NCBI GenBank assembly: GCA_021713395.1
Contig: JAKJJT010000001.1
Coordinates: 372,001-436,000, forward strand
Length of the DNA: 64,000 bases
Direction: 5' to 3'
From: Thiotrichales bacterium 19S9-11
Lineage (GTDB): Bacteria > Pseudomonadota > Gammaproteobacteria > Francisellales > Francisellaceae
Notes under the pieces: generated by a model
Database searches by the model: none
What the model was told of the DNA's origin: nothing
Seen by the model: only the letters and a program-made list of their open reading frames with translations
Made by a program: the position numbers and the translations under genes
Shown: one piece after another, positions 10,801 to 18,619 of the stretch
How positions within the stretch are numbered: position 1 is the stretch's first letter
How the letters are laid out: each line of letters begins with the position of its first letter

Positions 10801-11714
10801 TCATACTTAATAAGATATCACCATGGAAGTTAAACGTTGGTTTGTTGAGTTTAAGAAAGTTTGACCTTAATCATAGCTTAAGTAACTTTAGTGATAATAT
10901 AGTTGGAGTTCCTTTCTGGTTGCCTTCAGCTGTAATATCCATTAAGCAGTTGATGTATCAGTCCAAACTTTTGATCAATGAAGCTAAAATAACGATTGAC
11001 CATAAAGATCATCAAATAAAAATACCAACATACTATATAAAAGGGCCTGACATCTTCGTTTTGGGTAATGCAAACTGGAATGAAAATAATAATAAAGTAG
11101 AATTAAATGGTAGTGCAACATCTGATAGTTGGGGGCGCTTTTTTGCAAGTCTTGAACTATATAATATGGTTGATCAAGGTCAAGGGTTGTTTTCATATCA
11201 GTTAAGTTGGTTCGGAGGCTTAACTCCCCAGCCAAATACATTAGATGGACAGTTTATGTTTGGTATTTCTATTGGTAGTTTTCCAAGTATAAAGCCTGGA
11301 GTTGCTAAGCTTGTCGGAGTATTTAGTTTAGAAGCAATGATTGATCGTATTGGCTCAGGCATTAATGATCTAGATAGTAAAGGGCTTTATTTTAATCAAA
11401 TTTATGGTAATTATGAAATTAAAAGAGGTATTGCAAAGGCGACAAAACCAGTGATAGTTGATTCACCATCATTTGATCTGAAAGTCTCAGGTAAAATTGA
11501 CTTTTCTCAAAAACTTATTGACCAAACAATTACAATACAACCACATTTATCAGGGACAATGGCCATGGCTGCAGGTCTGATAGGTGGGCCTGTTGCAGGG
11601 TTAGCGACTTATATTGTTGATAAATTAGCAATGGCATCTATTTTGAAAAATCAAGGAATTGCAAAGGTTAGAGTTTCTGGTGCTTGGGATGGGCCTGAGG
11701 TGGAAATTAACTAA
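7842..11714 (+). CDS. yhdP: YhdP-family (AsmA/TamB-like) envelope protein
   Basis: Very large AsmA-like protein of 1290 residues. In enterobacteria YhdP, TamB and YdbH act together in phospholipid transport between inner and outer membranes. One N-terminal membrane segment at about residues 10-33 anchors it. The rest is a long repetitive beta-rich periplasmic domain ending in the conserved LIDQTITIQPHLSG and AGLIGGPVAGLATYIVDKL region typical of DUF3971/AsmA C-termini. The start is a TTG at 7842, preceded by AAGTAAGG; no ATG lies nearby in frame. The gene closes the maf-rng-yhdP operon. The next gene has its own promoter. Confidence 0.92.
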   Translation: MIKQRGRITFLILSLVLTITLMLLVITSLLTWGLIRYDKELSNYLSEKLDTEIKLDLTDVSWDGINPVFKFKTIDVSLGSSEFSSRLNGLSVKISPWQSLTSWKIASSQVTVDYLEVNLKVKPSLPDKKNAHLSTIPISTNIIAAIEEADYHLGILLDYLEDVKPELKISHLKLNLYGANNKQIALMGTAAIAKLTKESYRLKADLITALKKSHLLLNVDISRINHLARVDGYFQVKIKDLNKAVQFLNLDMLAIYGRQVITDGYIHFQPHQQSHLDARVYANDLVIKNHNLNTQLNLNQASVRLGLNYNKDGELSLNIKPDKLVINNKEPLLKQIFIHYQPSIDLSWKVKLKQLQLHVLVDIQKILPNNLIPYSVRTYVSPEKLNGVVNMLEIKYGGLTGLKPLFSLTAKFLDINYLNDKHGINLENASGSLIMNSANGSLDINANSLQVKQSFLGMKNLPKASVKIRGEWRFNHDLLSLNVKSLLLKGQWFSLTTQGDIFWNINNPLPSVNLISELKANQIKQPQVRSFLPKEVIIPKLYDWLYYSIDGADSVKAKLVLKGNLEKFPFEDESGIFDLKATAFNARLSPWYDWPMIKVAKGSLAFKNEMFKVSALQAKTRNVDILPSTLMIKDIRPKVVSDMLVKINMKSDAQAAKDYIQNSPVVNETADWFKLMNYNGDIISQVTLKLPLGNQDPMTVDGYVKLLNGLLEFKFLPFWTIYGYHTQGEVWFNEKKTTGLSLDGWLGLNAPFSFKFNYITDDQFTIDADTTISSKIYMPKKIQSKIKGQSKIHLVASGNKNSGKVKIFSDLKGVSFNFPEPLVKLNKEFGQPLTLNANWLINKDKISLFKFNTSLKDQFDISSNLGVDPKFLSLSGNIKAINLDQWFNLLNVNNDAFDQFFVDRLLTVPVDQKQSLEFIFIKSIPYASSQLLTWLIKEYTPKINISFDQVSFLSQGFNKLNISTISKDNRWLLDLSSPNQIDASLEVILNKISPWKLNVGLLSLRKFDLNHSLSNFSDNIVGVPFWLPSAVISIKQLMYQSKLLINEAKITIDHKDHQIKIPTYYIKGPDIFVLGNANWNENNNKVELNGSATSDSWGRFFASLELYNMVDQGQGLFSYQLSWFGGLTPQPNTLDGQFMFGISIGSFPSIKPGVAKLVGVFSLEAMIDRIGSGINDLDSKGLYFNQIYGNYEIKRGIAKATKPVIVDSPSFDLKVSGKIDFSQKLIDQTITIQPHLSGTMAMAAGLIGGPVAGLATYIVDKLAMASILKNQGIAKVRVSGAWDGPEVEIN

Positions 11715-11744
11715 TATATTATTTCTTTAAATATTAGTTATATA

Positions 11745-11778
11745 TTGTAATATTTTTGTAATATTATTAGGATAAAAT
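11745..11778 (+). promoter_or_regulatory. Candidate PhoB box plus -10 of the phosphonate operon
   Basis: Two identical TTGTAAT heptamers at 11745-11751 and 11756-11762 are separated by 4 bases, the geometry of a PhoB box (heptamer repeats with an 11-base period, consensus CTGTCAT). TAAAAT at 11773-11778 begins exactly 10 bases after the box, where PhoB-dependent promoters place the -10. An alternative sigma-70 reading is TTGTAA at 11756 and TATACT at 11778 with a 16-base spacer. The surrounding region is very AT-rich, so chance matches are possible. The downstream gene content (PhnY/PhnZ-like) makes phosphate control plausible. Confidence 0.5.
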
Positions 11779-11832
11779 ATACTCATTTGTTGATGGATAT
11801 ACGTTTATACTTTCAATAATTGGGAAGAAAGA

Positions 11833-13164
11833 ATGGACTCTAGCGCAACTAAAATATCAGAACAATCTTTAGTTAGACTTGTGTGGGTCGTTGGTTCACT
11901 TGGCCTATTTGTTGATGGCTATATGCTTTATATTAGTTCAATTGCATTACCATTTATTCATCAAGAGTTTAAGCTAAGTGATCTAGAGCTAGGTTTAATT
12001 CAGTCAGCGGCTCCCATTGGTGCTGCGATTGGTGCAATTATTATTGGTAGACTATCAGATAAAGTTGGTCGTAAATCAATGCTTATTTTTAACTTAATGT
12101 TTTTTGTGGGTATTGCAATTTTATCAGCACTAGCTTGGGATATTATCTCACTTATTGTGTTTCGATTTTTAGTTGGTATTGGTGTTGGTATGGATTATCC
12201 AATTTGTGCTGCTTATATGGCAGAAATGACACCTAAGAACAAATCAGGCCAGTATATGGCAAAAGCAATGTTTATTAATTGCCTAGCATCACCTGTTGGT
12301 GTTTTAGTTGCGTGGGGAATATTTAGTATTTATCCGGAGATTGACGTCTGGCGATGGATGTTTTTATCTTGTGCTATACCTGCGATTATAGCATTAACTT
12401 TAAGGTCTCGTTTGCCTGAAAGTTTTATGTGGAAAGCGCATCAGAAACTATTGAGAAAACGCGGGAATATAAATGATGTTAAACATTATCGCACTTTGTT
12501 TAGCAAAAAATATCTGTTTGCGACCATAGGTTTTTGTGGAGTTTGGTTCTTAATGGATATTGCTTATTATGGTATAGGCCTATTTACACCACTAATACTT
12601 AAATCGTTACATGTGGGAATTGATGGCAATTTCTTAACATCAGCCTCTGATGTAATTAAAAGCACGTTATATGTCAATATCTTTGTTATGTTGGGTGCAT
12701 TTGTATCAATTTGGGCAATCCAAAAAATAGATAACACTCAATTACAAAAAATGGGGTTGTTATTGTCATTTGTTGGGCTTTTGATGCTTGCTTTTAGTTT
12801 TACAGAAAGCAAGTCACTAAATTTAAGCTTAGTTTTTACTGGATTTATTATATTTAACTTTTTTATTAACCTAGGTCCAGGCATTACAACTTATTCTTTG
12901 CCAGCTCAATTTTATCCAACAGAAATTAGAGCAACAGGGCATGGCCTTGCTGCAGGTATTGCAAAAATTGGTGCGTTTTTAGGTGCAATGTTTTTACCTT
13001 TATTAGCACGCACAATAGGTATTTATATGGCAGTTGGTATGACAGCAGTGGCGCTTTTGGTAGCTTATGTATTGTGTGGGCTTATTCCTAGAAACTATTC
13101 TATTATAGAGACAGAAAGTAAAGATGATTTGATAACGGGAGAAAGGGATGCACTACCAACTTAA
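11833..13164 (+). CDS. MFS transporter, candidate phosphonate/phosphate-type carrier
   Basis: Inner-membrane secondary transporter of 443 residues with about 12 hydrophobic segments. The MFS loop signature GRLSDKVGRKS lies near residues 74-84. GVGMDYPICAAYMAE near residues 119-133 resembles the GxGxGxDYP stretch of phosphate:H+ symporters and sugar-porter-like MFS, which led me to suggest a phosphate-ester or phosphonate substrate. The start at 11833 follows GGGAAGAAAG. The last 17 bases overlap the next gene (PhnY-like), so the two are translationally linked. The substrate is inferred from context and not proven. Confidence 0.75.
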   Translation: MDSSATKISEQSLVRLVWVVGSLGLFVDGYMLYISSIALPFIHQEFKLSDLELGLIQSAAPIGAAIGAIIIGRLSDKVGRKSMLIFNLMFFVGIAILSALAWDIISLIVFRFLVGIGVGMDYPICAAYMAEMTPKNKSGQYMAKAMFINCLASPVGVLVAWGIFSIYPEIDVWRWMFLSCAIPAIIALTLRSRLPESFMWKAHQKLLRKRGNINDVKHYRTLFSKKYLFATIGFCGVWFLMDIAYYGIGLFTPLILKSLHVGIDGNFLTSASDVIKSTLYVNIFVMLGAFVSIWAIQKIDNTQLQKMGLLLSFVGLLMLAFSFTESKSLNLSLVFTGFIIFNFFINLGPGITTYSLPAQFYPTEIRATGHGLAAGIAKIGAFLGAMFLPLLARTIGIYMAVGMTAVALLVAYVLCGLIPRNYSIIETESKDDLITGERDALPT

Positions 13165-13960
13165 TCAAGAGCAATTAAAATTTTGGGAAGCTAATGGTTT
13201 TATTAAAATTACAGATTTTTTGACTGAAAGTCAGAAAAAAAACTTAAAACAATGGAGCCAAGAAGTTGAAAGTTTGCCGGAAATACCAGGTAAGTGGATG
13301 AAGTATTTTGAAACAAATAACCAAGGAGAAAGAGTACTTTGTCGAGTTGAAAATTTTATTGACTACCACCTAAACTTTAAGTTGCTTGCAAATAGTAAAA
13401 AAGCAATTGATTTACTTTCACAATTAATGGGTGAAAAAGCTGTTTTATTTAAAGAAAAAATTAATTGTAAGTCCCCAGGAAGTAATGGTTTTGCGCCACA
13501 CCAAGATGCACCTGCATTTATAAGTTTTGGACAAACTTACCATATCACAATGATGTTAGCAATTGATGATGCGACTATTGAAAATGGTTGTTTAGAGTTA
13601 ATCGAAAAACATCCATTTTATAAGCATACATTGCCACAGAATACAGATGGATCAATTACAGAAGATTATACGAGTCAATTTCAGTGGCAACCAGTTGAGT
13701 GTTCTTCTGGTGATGTTATATTATTTGATTCTTATATTCCGCATTACTCAAAATCTAATCAAAGTAACCAATCAAGAAGGGCAGCTTTTATCACTTATAG
13801 TAAGCTCTCTGAAGGTGAGTCAAAACGAGAAGCCTATTTTAAGGATAAAAGAGAGAAGTTTCCACCTGATTGTGAAAGAGATCCAGACAAAGACTATAGT
13901 GAAGGCGCAATGGTTTATAATGTTGCAAATCCAATTAAGATTAAGGCAGATGCTAACTAG
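13148..13960 (+). CDS. phnY: PhyH-family Fe(II)/2-oxoglutarate dioxygenase, PhnY/TmpA-like
   Basis: Predicted to hydroxylate the carbon next to phosphorus of a 2-aminoethylphosphonate or its N-trimethyl form, making the substrate of the HD oxygenase encoded next. The 270 residues fit PhnY/TmpA. The iron triad is visible as H118-x-D120 (HQDAPAF) and H199 (IPHYSKS); R210 or R211 in SRRAAF would hold 2-oxoglutarate. CRVENFIDYH at residues 65-74 resembles the substrate-side segment of this subfamily. The start overlaps the MFS gene by 17 bases, with GGGAGAAAGG before ATG at 13148. The choice between 2-AEP and TMAEP cannot be made by eye. The symbol is assigned by family and operon context. Confidence 0.72.
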   Translation: MHYQLNQEQLKFWEANGFIKITDFLTESQKKNLKQWSQEVESLPEIPGKWMKYFETNNQGERVLCRVENFIDYHLNFKLLANSKKAIDLLSQLMGEKAVLFKEKINCKSPGSNGFAPHQDAPAFISFGQTYHITMMLAIDDATIENGCLELIEKHPFYKHTLPQNTDGSITEDYTSQFQWQPVECSSGDVILFDSYIPHYSKSNQSNQSRRAAFITYSKLSEGESKREAYFKDKREKFPPDCERDPDKDYSEGAMVYNVANPIKIKADAN

Positions 13961-13978
13961 CATCAGAAGGTGTGGCAA

Positions 13979-14938
13979 ATGGACGATCAAGTAAAAAAAC
14001 AAATTAATAAAGCAAAGCAAGCACTCCTTCATAATTCACAATCTGATTATATTGGAGAAGCTATATCTCAATTAGAGCATGTTATTGAGTGTGGCCACTT
14101 TGCTAAAGAGTCTAACCACTCTGATGAAGTGATTGTTGCATCTTTATTTCATGATATTGGTCATTATGCTGAAAATCTTCCAAGACCTAAAATGGGCAAT
14201 TTAGGCGTTTTACATCATGAGTGGGTGGGTGGTAAAATTTTAAGAGAATTAGGTTTTAATAGAAAAGTCTGTAGTCTGGTTCGTTATCATGTCGAAGCTA
14301 AACGTTATTTATCAGGTAAAAAAAACCGGTATTATGCAAACCTCTCAGATGCAAGTAAAGGCACCTTGAGCTTCCAGGGAGGTCCAATGTCAATTGATGA
14401 GATTAAAAGTTTTGAAAATCACCCTTGGTTTAGAGAAATTATTCAAGTTAGAGTTAATGATGAAAAAAGCAAACTTCAGGACTTTTACTTGCCAAGCATT
14501 GATAGTTTTGATGAGCATTTAATTAACTGCTTAGATTCTAGTTTATTAGAATTAAAATCTAGAACAGATTTTTATATTATGGGTATCGAGGATTATACAA
14601 ACTTTAATTATCAAGTATTAGAAAAGAAGTTATCCAGTGTAATTAATGCTAATGATATTGATATTATTTTAATATCAAGTGAAGCTTTTAAGTATATTGA
14701 CTGTAGTAATAAAGTTTATCATGGACTTCAAGAGGTTACCTATATTGAGCCATTGTTAGATACTGAAATTAATTACTATGATACGTTAATCATAGATGGG
14801 CTTATTACCAACGCATTAAATTCAATGCTTTCATCATATGTATTTATTACGGATCAACGAAATGGCATATATTTAAATCAGTATTTATTAGATAAAAAAA
14901 TAAATAATTTACACATTGAATTATTAATACTTCAATAA
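13979..14938 (+). CDS. phnZ: PhnZ-like HD-domain diiron oxygenase with extra C-terminal domain
   Basis: Mixed-valent diiron HD oxygenase predicted to cleave a 1-hydroxy-2-aminoethylphosphonate to phosphate plus glycine (or betaine). The start is the ATG at 13979 after AGAAGG; a GTG at 13970 overlaps that ribosome site and is less likely. In the resulting 319 residues the positions match those I recall for PhnZ: H34, H58-D59, H80, H104 and D161 as metal ligands, Y24 and E27 as the gate (DYIGE), and H62, K108, S126, Q133 and R158 around the phosphonate. Residues from about 166 to 319 form an additional domain I do not recognise; PhnZ proteins normally end near residue 190. The gene lies 18 bases after the dioxygenase gene. 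Confidence 0.8.
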   Translation: MDDQVKKQINKAKQALLHNSQSDYIGEAISQLEHVIECGHFAKESNHSDEVIVASLFHDIGHYAENLPRPKMGNLGVLHHEWVGGKILRELGFNRKVCSLVRYHVEAKRYLSGKKNRYYANLSDASKGTLSFQGGPMSIDEIKSFENHPWFREIIQVRVNDEKSKLQDFYLPSIDSFDEHLINCLDSSLLELKSRTDFYIMGIEDYTNFNYQVLEKKLSSVINANDIDIILISSEAFKYIDCSNKVYHGLQEVTYIEPLLDTEINYYDTLIIDGLITNALNSMLSSYVFITDQRNGIYLNQYLLDKKINNLHIELLILQ

Positions 14939-15023
14939 GCTTTCTATATTTGGCTTTATTGCTTGCTCAACTAATTTTAGAAATTTACAATAGCAGAAAA
15001 ATAAAATTAAGTAAGGCTAAAGA

Positions 15024-15854
15024 GTGAACCTTAATCTATCTGAATTGGGCAAAAAATCAACGTATAAAACAAGATATGATAAATCATTGTTATTTTCAAT
15101 TCCAAGGCAAGTAAAGCGAGATGAGATTAATATCAAAAATGCAAATGGTCTATTTTTTGGCTATGATATTTGGACTGCCTTTGAGGTTTCTTGGTTAAAC
15201 TTAAAAGGAAAGCCAGTTGTTAAAATTATAAAGTTTATTTTTGACTCAAATAGTAAGAATATTGTTGAATCAAAAAGTTTCAAGTTGTATTTGAATTCAT
15301 TGAATCAGACTCAGTTTGATTATGATCAAGAGGTAGTAAGTTTACTTGAAGATGATTTAAGAGAGCTAGTTGAGGGAGATGTTACAGTGAATATGTACTC
15401 ACTTGATGAGTATAAAGATGAAATCGTTAACCACTTTGATGCAAAGTCAATAGATCATATAGATTGTCAAATTACAGACTATCAAACGAATCCGTCATTA
15501 TTAAAGGTAAAGAATAATGATATAGAAGTTACAGAATCTTTGACTAGTCATCTACTAAAGTCAAACTGTTTAGTCACAGGTCAGCCAGACTGGGGCAGTA
15601 TATTAATTCAATATACAGGAAATAAAATATCGCAGGAATCACTACTTAAGTATTTGGTAAGTTTCCGTAATCATGATGAGTTTCATGAGCAATGTGTTGA
15701 ACGAATTTTTAAGGATATTAGTGATTATTGCCAACCTAAACAACTATTAGTCTATGCTAGATATACTCGACGTGGTGGATTAGACATTAACCCGCTAAGA
15801 AGTAACGTTGCTATTGATGAAAAACTTAAATCACTTCGCCTTAATCGACAGTAA
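15024..15854 (+). CDS. queF: NADPH-dependent 7-cyano-7-deazaguanine (preQ0) reductase
   Basis: Reduces preQ0 to preQ1 in queuosine tRNA modification. The 276 residues and two-lobed organisation match the long QueF type (E. coli 282). The catalytic cysteine is in SNCLVTGQPDWGS near residues 181-193. The FRNHDEFHEQCVERI stretch near residue 215 and the GGLDINP end are characteristic. The start is GTG at 15024, with TAAGGCTAAAGA before it, giving MNLNLSELGKKSTY. It lies 85 bases after the phnZ-like gene with no clear terminator between, so read-through is possible. A preQ precursor transporter gene (yhhQ) lies 2 kb downstream. Confidence 0.96.
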   Translation: MNLNLSELGKKSTYKTRYDKSLLFSIPRQVKRDEINIKNANGLFFGYDIWTAFEVSWLNLKGKPVVKIIKFIFDSNSKNIVESKSFKLYLNSLNQTQFDYDQEVVSLLEDDLRELVEGDVTVNMYSLDEYKDEIVNHFDAKSIDHIDCQITDYQTNPSLLKVKNNDIEVTESLTSHLLKSNCLVTGQPDWGSILIQYTGNKISQESLLKYLVSFRNHDEFHEQCVERIFKDISDYCQPKQLLVYARYTRRGGLDINPLRSNVAIDEKLKSLRLNRQ

Positions 15855-15911
15855 TCCCCTAAACTTGATTTTTAGTAATAAAATAGATTAATTATTCTAT
15901 TAGCTAAAACA

Positions 15912-15940
15912 TTGTCAAGTCTTTAAGATTCAGATATCCT
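15912..15940 (+). promoter_or_regulatory. Predicted sigma-70 promoter of aspS operon
   Basis: TTGTCA at 15912-15917 and TATCCT at 15935-15940 are 17 bases apart, matching 5 and 4 of 6 consensus positions. The pair lies in the 169-base gap between queF and aspS and leaves a leader of about 75 bases. Confidence 0.4.
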
Positions 15941-16023
15941 TTTAACGTTTTATGATAATAAAGTAAATCGTTTTGCAAATATGAGATAAATAGTAGAGAT
16001 AGTCTTTTGGGAGTGGTAGTTTC

Positions 16024-17850
16024 ATGCGCACACAATATTGTGGAGAAGTCACAGAACAGTTTTTAGAGCAATCAGTAGAAATTTGTGGTTGGGTACATCG
16101 TCGACGTGACCACGGTGGCGTTATATTTTTAGATATTCGTGATCGTAGTGGTTTAGTGCAACTTGTGTTTGAGCCTGAAAATAAAGTATTATTTAATCAA
16201 GCAGATCATCTTAGAAATGAATATGTCATTAAAGCAACTGGTAATGTAAGACTTCGCCCTGACGGACAAGATAATCCTAATCTTATAACTGGAAAAATAG
16301 AGATTGTTGGTGAATCTTTAGAAGTTTTAAACACAGCAGATACCTTGCCATTTCAAATTGATGAACATCAAAAAGTTGGTGAAGAAGTTCGGCTGAAGCA
16401 CCGTTACATTGATTTGCGCCGCCCTGAAATGCAGCAGCGTTTTTTTAAACGAGCTAAGATTACACGTTTTATTCGAGAATTTTTAGATCATCATAGATTT
16501 ACAGATATTGAAACGCCAGTTCTAACAAAAGCGACGCCAGAAGGGGCTAGAGACTATCTTGTGCCATCAAGAACACACAAAGGTGAATTTTTTGCACTTC
16601 CTCAATCACCACAGTTATTTAAGCAATTATTAATGGTCTCAGGCTTTGATCGTTATTATCAAATTGTAAAATGTTTTAGAGATGAAGATTTACGTGCGGA
16701 TAGACAGCCTGAGTTTACCCAAATTGATATTGAAACTTCATTTTTAGATGAAAATCAGTTAATGGCTTTAATGGAGCAAATGATTCAAGGACTATTTAAA
16801 GATATTTTAGATGTGGACTTAGAAGTGCCATTTAAACGTATAAGCTACCAAGAGGCAATGAGTCGTTATGGCTCCGACAAACCAGATCTTCGAATTCCAC
16901 TAGAGTTAGTTGATATTGATGATATTGTAAAAGATGTTGAATTTAAAGTTTTTTCAGGGCCAGCAAATGACAAAAATAGTCGTGTTGCAGCACTAAAAGT
17001 ACCACAGGGGTCAGTGAGTTTAACACGTAAGACTATTGATGGTTATACTAATTTTGTAAAAATTTATGGTGCTAAGGGTTTAGCCTATATTAAAGTTAAT
17101 GATATTTCACAAGGCAGAGAAGGTTTACAGTCACCAATTATTAAAAACCTATCAGATAATGCACTTGAAGAGATGAAAAAACGTTTAACGCTTGAAAATG
17201 GTGATTTGGTATTTTTTGGGGCAGATTCTAATAAAGTTGTTGCTGATGCAATGGGTGCGTTACGAGTTAAAATTGCACAAGATTTATTGCTTTACACACA
17301 TGTATGGGCGCCGTTATGGGTTGTTGATTTTCCAATGTTTGAAGAGGCAGATAACCGTTTATATGCTTGCCACCATCCATTTACCGCACCAAAGATTGAA
17401 AGTATTGAAAAACTATCTGAAAGTAAGCCTTTGGATTTGCTTTCGCGTGCTTATGATATAGTGATTAATGGCTATGAAGTTGGTGGTGGGTCAATTCGTA
17501 TTCATAATCAAGATATGCAAAGCGAAGTATTTAAGTTATTAGGCATTTCAGAGGAAGAGGCAAAAGAGAAGTTTAGTTTTCTACTAGAAGCTTTACGTTA
17601 TGGTGCGCCTCCGCACGGCGGCATTGCTTTTGGTTTAGATCGTATTGTAATGCTTATGACAGGCACAGATAATATTAGAGATGTGATTGCATTTCCAAAG
17701 ACACAAACAGCGAGTTGTTTAATGACAGAAGCGCCAAATATAGCTTCTAAAGAGCAGCTATTAGAGTTAGGGATTTTAGTGACTAAAAAAGAGGCTAAAT
17801 TAGATTCAAAAGAAAATACCTCAGGAAAAGTAGAGAGTGAAAAAGTTTGA
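16024..17850 (+). CDS. aspS: Aspartyl-tRNA synthetase
   Basis: Class IIb aminoacyl-tRNA synthetase for tRNA-Asp. The N-terminal anticodon-binding OB fold (residues 1-105) starts [12 protein letters not shown] and includes [20 protein letters not shown]. The catalytic core shows motif 2 ([20 protein letters not shown]) near residue 215. The bacterial GAD insertion lies around residues 290-420. Motif 3 ([13 protein letters not shown]) is near residue 530. The 608 residues exceed E. coli (590) by a short Lys/Glu/Ser-rich tail. The start at 16024 follows GGGAGTGG. yhhQ begins 24 bases after the stop. Confidence 0.98.
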   Translation: MRTQYCGEVTEQFLEQSVEICGWVHRRRDHGGVIFLDIRDRSGLVQLVFEPENKVLFNQADHLRNEYVIKATGNVRLRPDGQDNPNLITGKIEIVGESLEVLNTADTLPFQIDEHQKVGEEVRLKHRYIDLRRPEMQQRFFKRAKITRFIREFLDHHRFTDIETPVLTKATPEGARDYLVPSRTHKGEFFALPQSPQLFKQLLMVSGFDRYYQIVKCFRDEDLRADRQPEFTQIDIETSFLDENQLMALMEQMIQGLFKDILDVDLEVPFKRISYQEAMSRYGSDKPDLRIPLELVDIDDIVKDVEFKVFSGPANDKNSRVAALKVPQGSVSLTRKTIDGYTNFVKIYGAKGLAYIKVNDISQGREGLQSPIIKNLSDNALEEMKKRLTLENGDLVFFGADSNKVVADAMGALRVKIAQDLLLYTHVWAPLWVVDFPMFEEADNRLYACHHPFTAPKIESIEKLSESKPLDLLSRAYDIVINGYEVGGGSIRIHNQDMQSEVFKLLGISEEEAKEKFSFLLEALRYGAPPHGGIAFGLDRIVMLMTGTDNIRDVIAFPKTQTASCLMTEAPNIASKEQLLELGILVTKKEAKLDSKENTSGKVESEKV

Positions 17851-17873
17851 ATTAAAATCTAATTGATGAAACT

Positions 17874-18605
17874 ATGATGTTAAAGAGCAATGATGAAGTA
17901 TACAAGCCAAAAATATTAAGCTTTTTAATGCTTTTTTATGTTGTTGTTTTATTATTGGCTAATTGGTTTGATGTGCGCTTGGTTTCATTGGGCTTTGGTT
18001 TAAGTACAGATGCAGGTACTTTGATTTTTCCTTTAACTTTTTTACTATCAGATTTAATTACAGAAGTTTATGGTTATAAAAACACACGTCGTGCTATTTG
18101 GCTTGGCTTTCTATTTAATTTAATTTTTATTTTATATGGACAGCTTATTACGCACTTACCGTCACCAGATAATGCACCTTTTAATCAGTTATTTGATCAG
18201 TTGTTTGAATTTAATATTTTAATTATTATTGCATCATTTGTTAGCTACCTTATTGCAGAGCCTTTAAATGCCCTATTTTTAGCAAAACTTAAAGTGCGTT
18301 ATCATGGTCGCTTTATGGCATTACGTTTTGTTTTATCTACTATGGTTGCAAGTATTGTTGATACGGCTATTTTTTCGGTTGTTGCCTTTTCAGGCTTTAT
18401 GTCAGCAAAGGAACTCTTCTTATTTATTGTGACAATGTGGGGCATTAAAGTTATTATTGAAATGATTGGTTTGCCATTATCTGTATTTTTGGCTTATCGG
18501 TTAAAGTCATATGAAGGCATGGATATTTATGATACAAAAACAAATTTTAATTTATTCAAATTAAATACAAACTATCAAGCAAGCGATAACTATTTTAGAC
18601 AGTAA
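17874..18605 (+). CDS. yhhQ: Queuosine precursor transporter (YhhQ/DUF165 family)
   Basis: Inner-membrane protein of 243 residues with about six membrane segments, in the family whose E. coli member takes up preQ0/preQ1. The diagnostic stretch FLLSDLITEVYGYKNTRRAIWLG is near residues 56-78. There is an in-frame MM start at 17874; a strong ribosome site is not seen, and coupling to aspS 24 bases upstream may help. With queF at 15 kb it suggests that the cell combines uptake of queuosine precursors with its own preQ0 reduction. A cysteine-synthase-family gene follows after 14 bases. Confidence 0.93.
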   Translation: MMLKSNDEVYKPKILSFLMLFYVVVLLLANWFDVRLVSLGFGLSTDAGTLIFPLTFLLSDLITEVYGYKNTRRAIWLGFLFNLIFILYGQLITHLPSPDNAPFNQLFDQLFEFNILIIIASFVSYLIAEPLNALFLAKLKVRYHGRFMALRFVLSTMVASIVDTAIFSVVAFSGFMSAKELFLFIVTMWGIKVIIEMIGLPLSVFLAYRLKSYEGMDIYDTKTNFNLFKLNTNYQASDNYFRQ

Positions 18606-18619
18606 TGGAGTATTGAGAA

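Noticed and set aside
7842-11714. Repeated motifs in the yhdP product as recent tandem duplication
   Set aside because: The DNA does not repeat; the pattern is the usual beta-strand periodicity of AsmA-like proteins.
13647-13994. 115-residue frame inside phnY
   Set aside because: Out of frame with a clearly conserved dioxygenase gene, no ribosome site and no recognisable protein pattern; a shadow frame.
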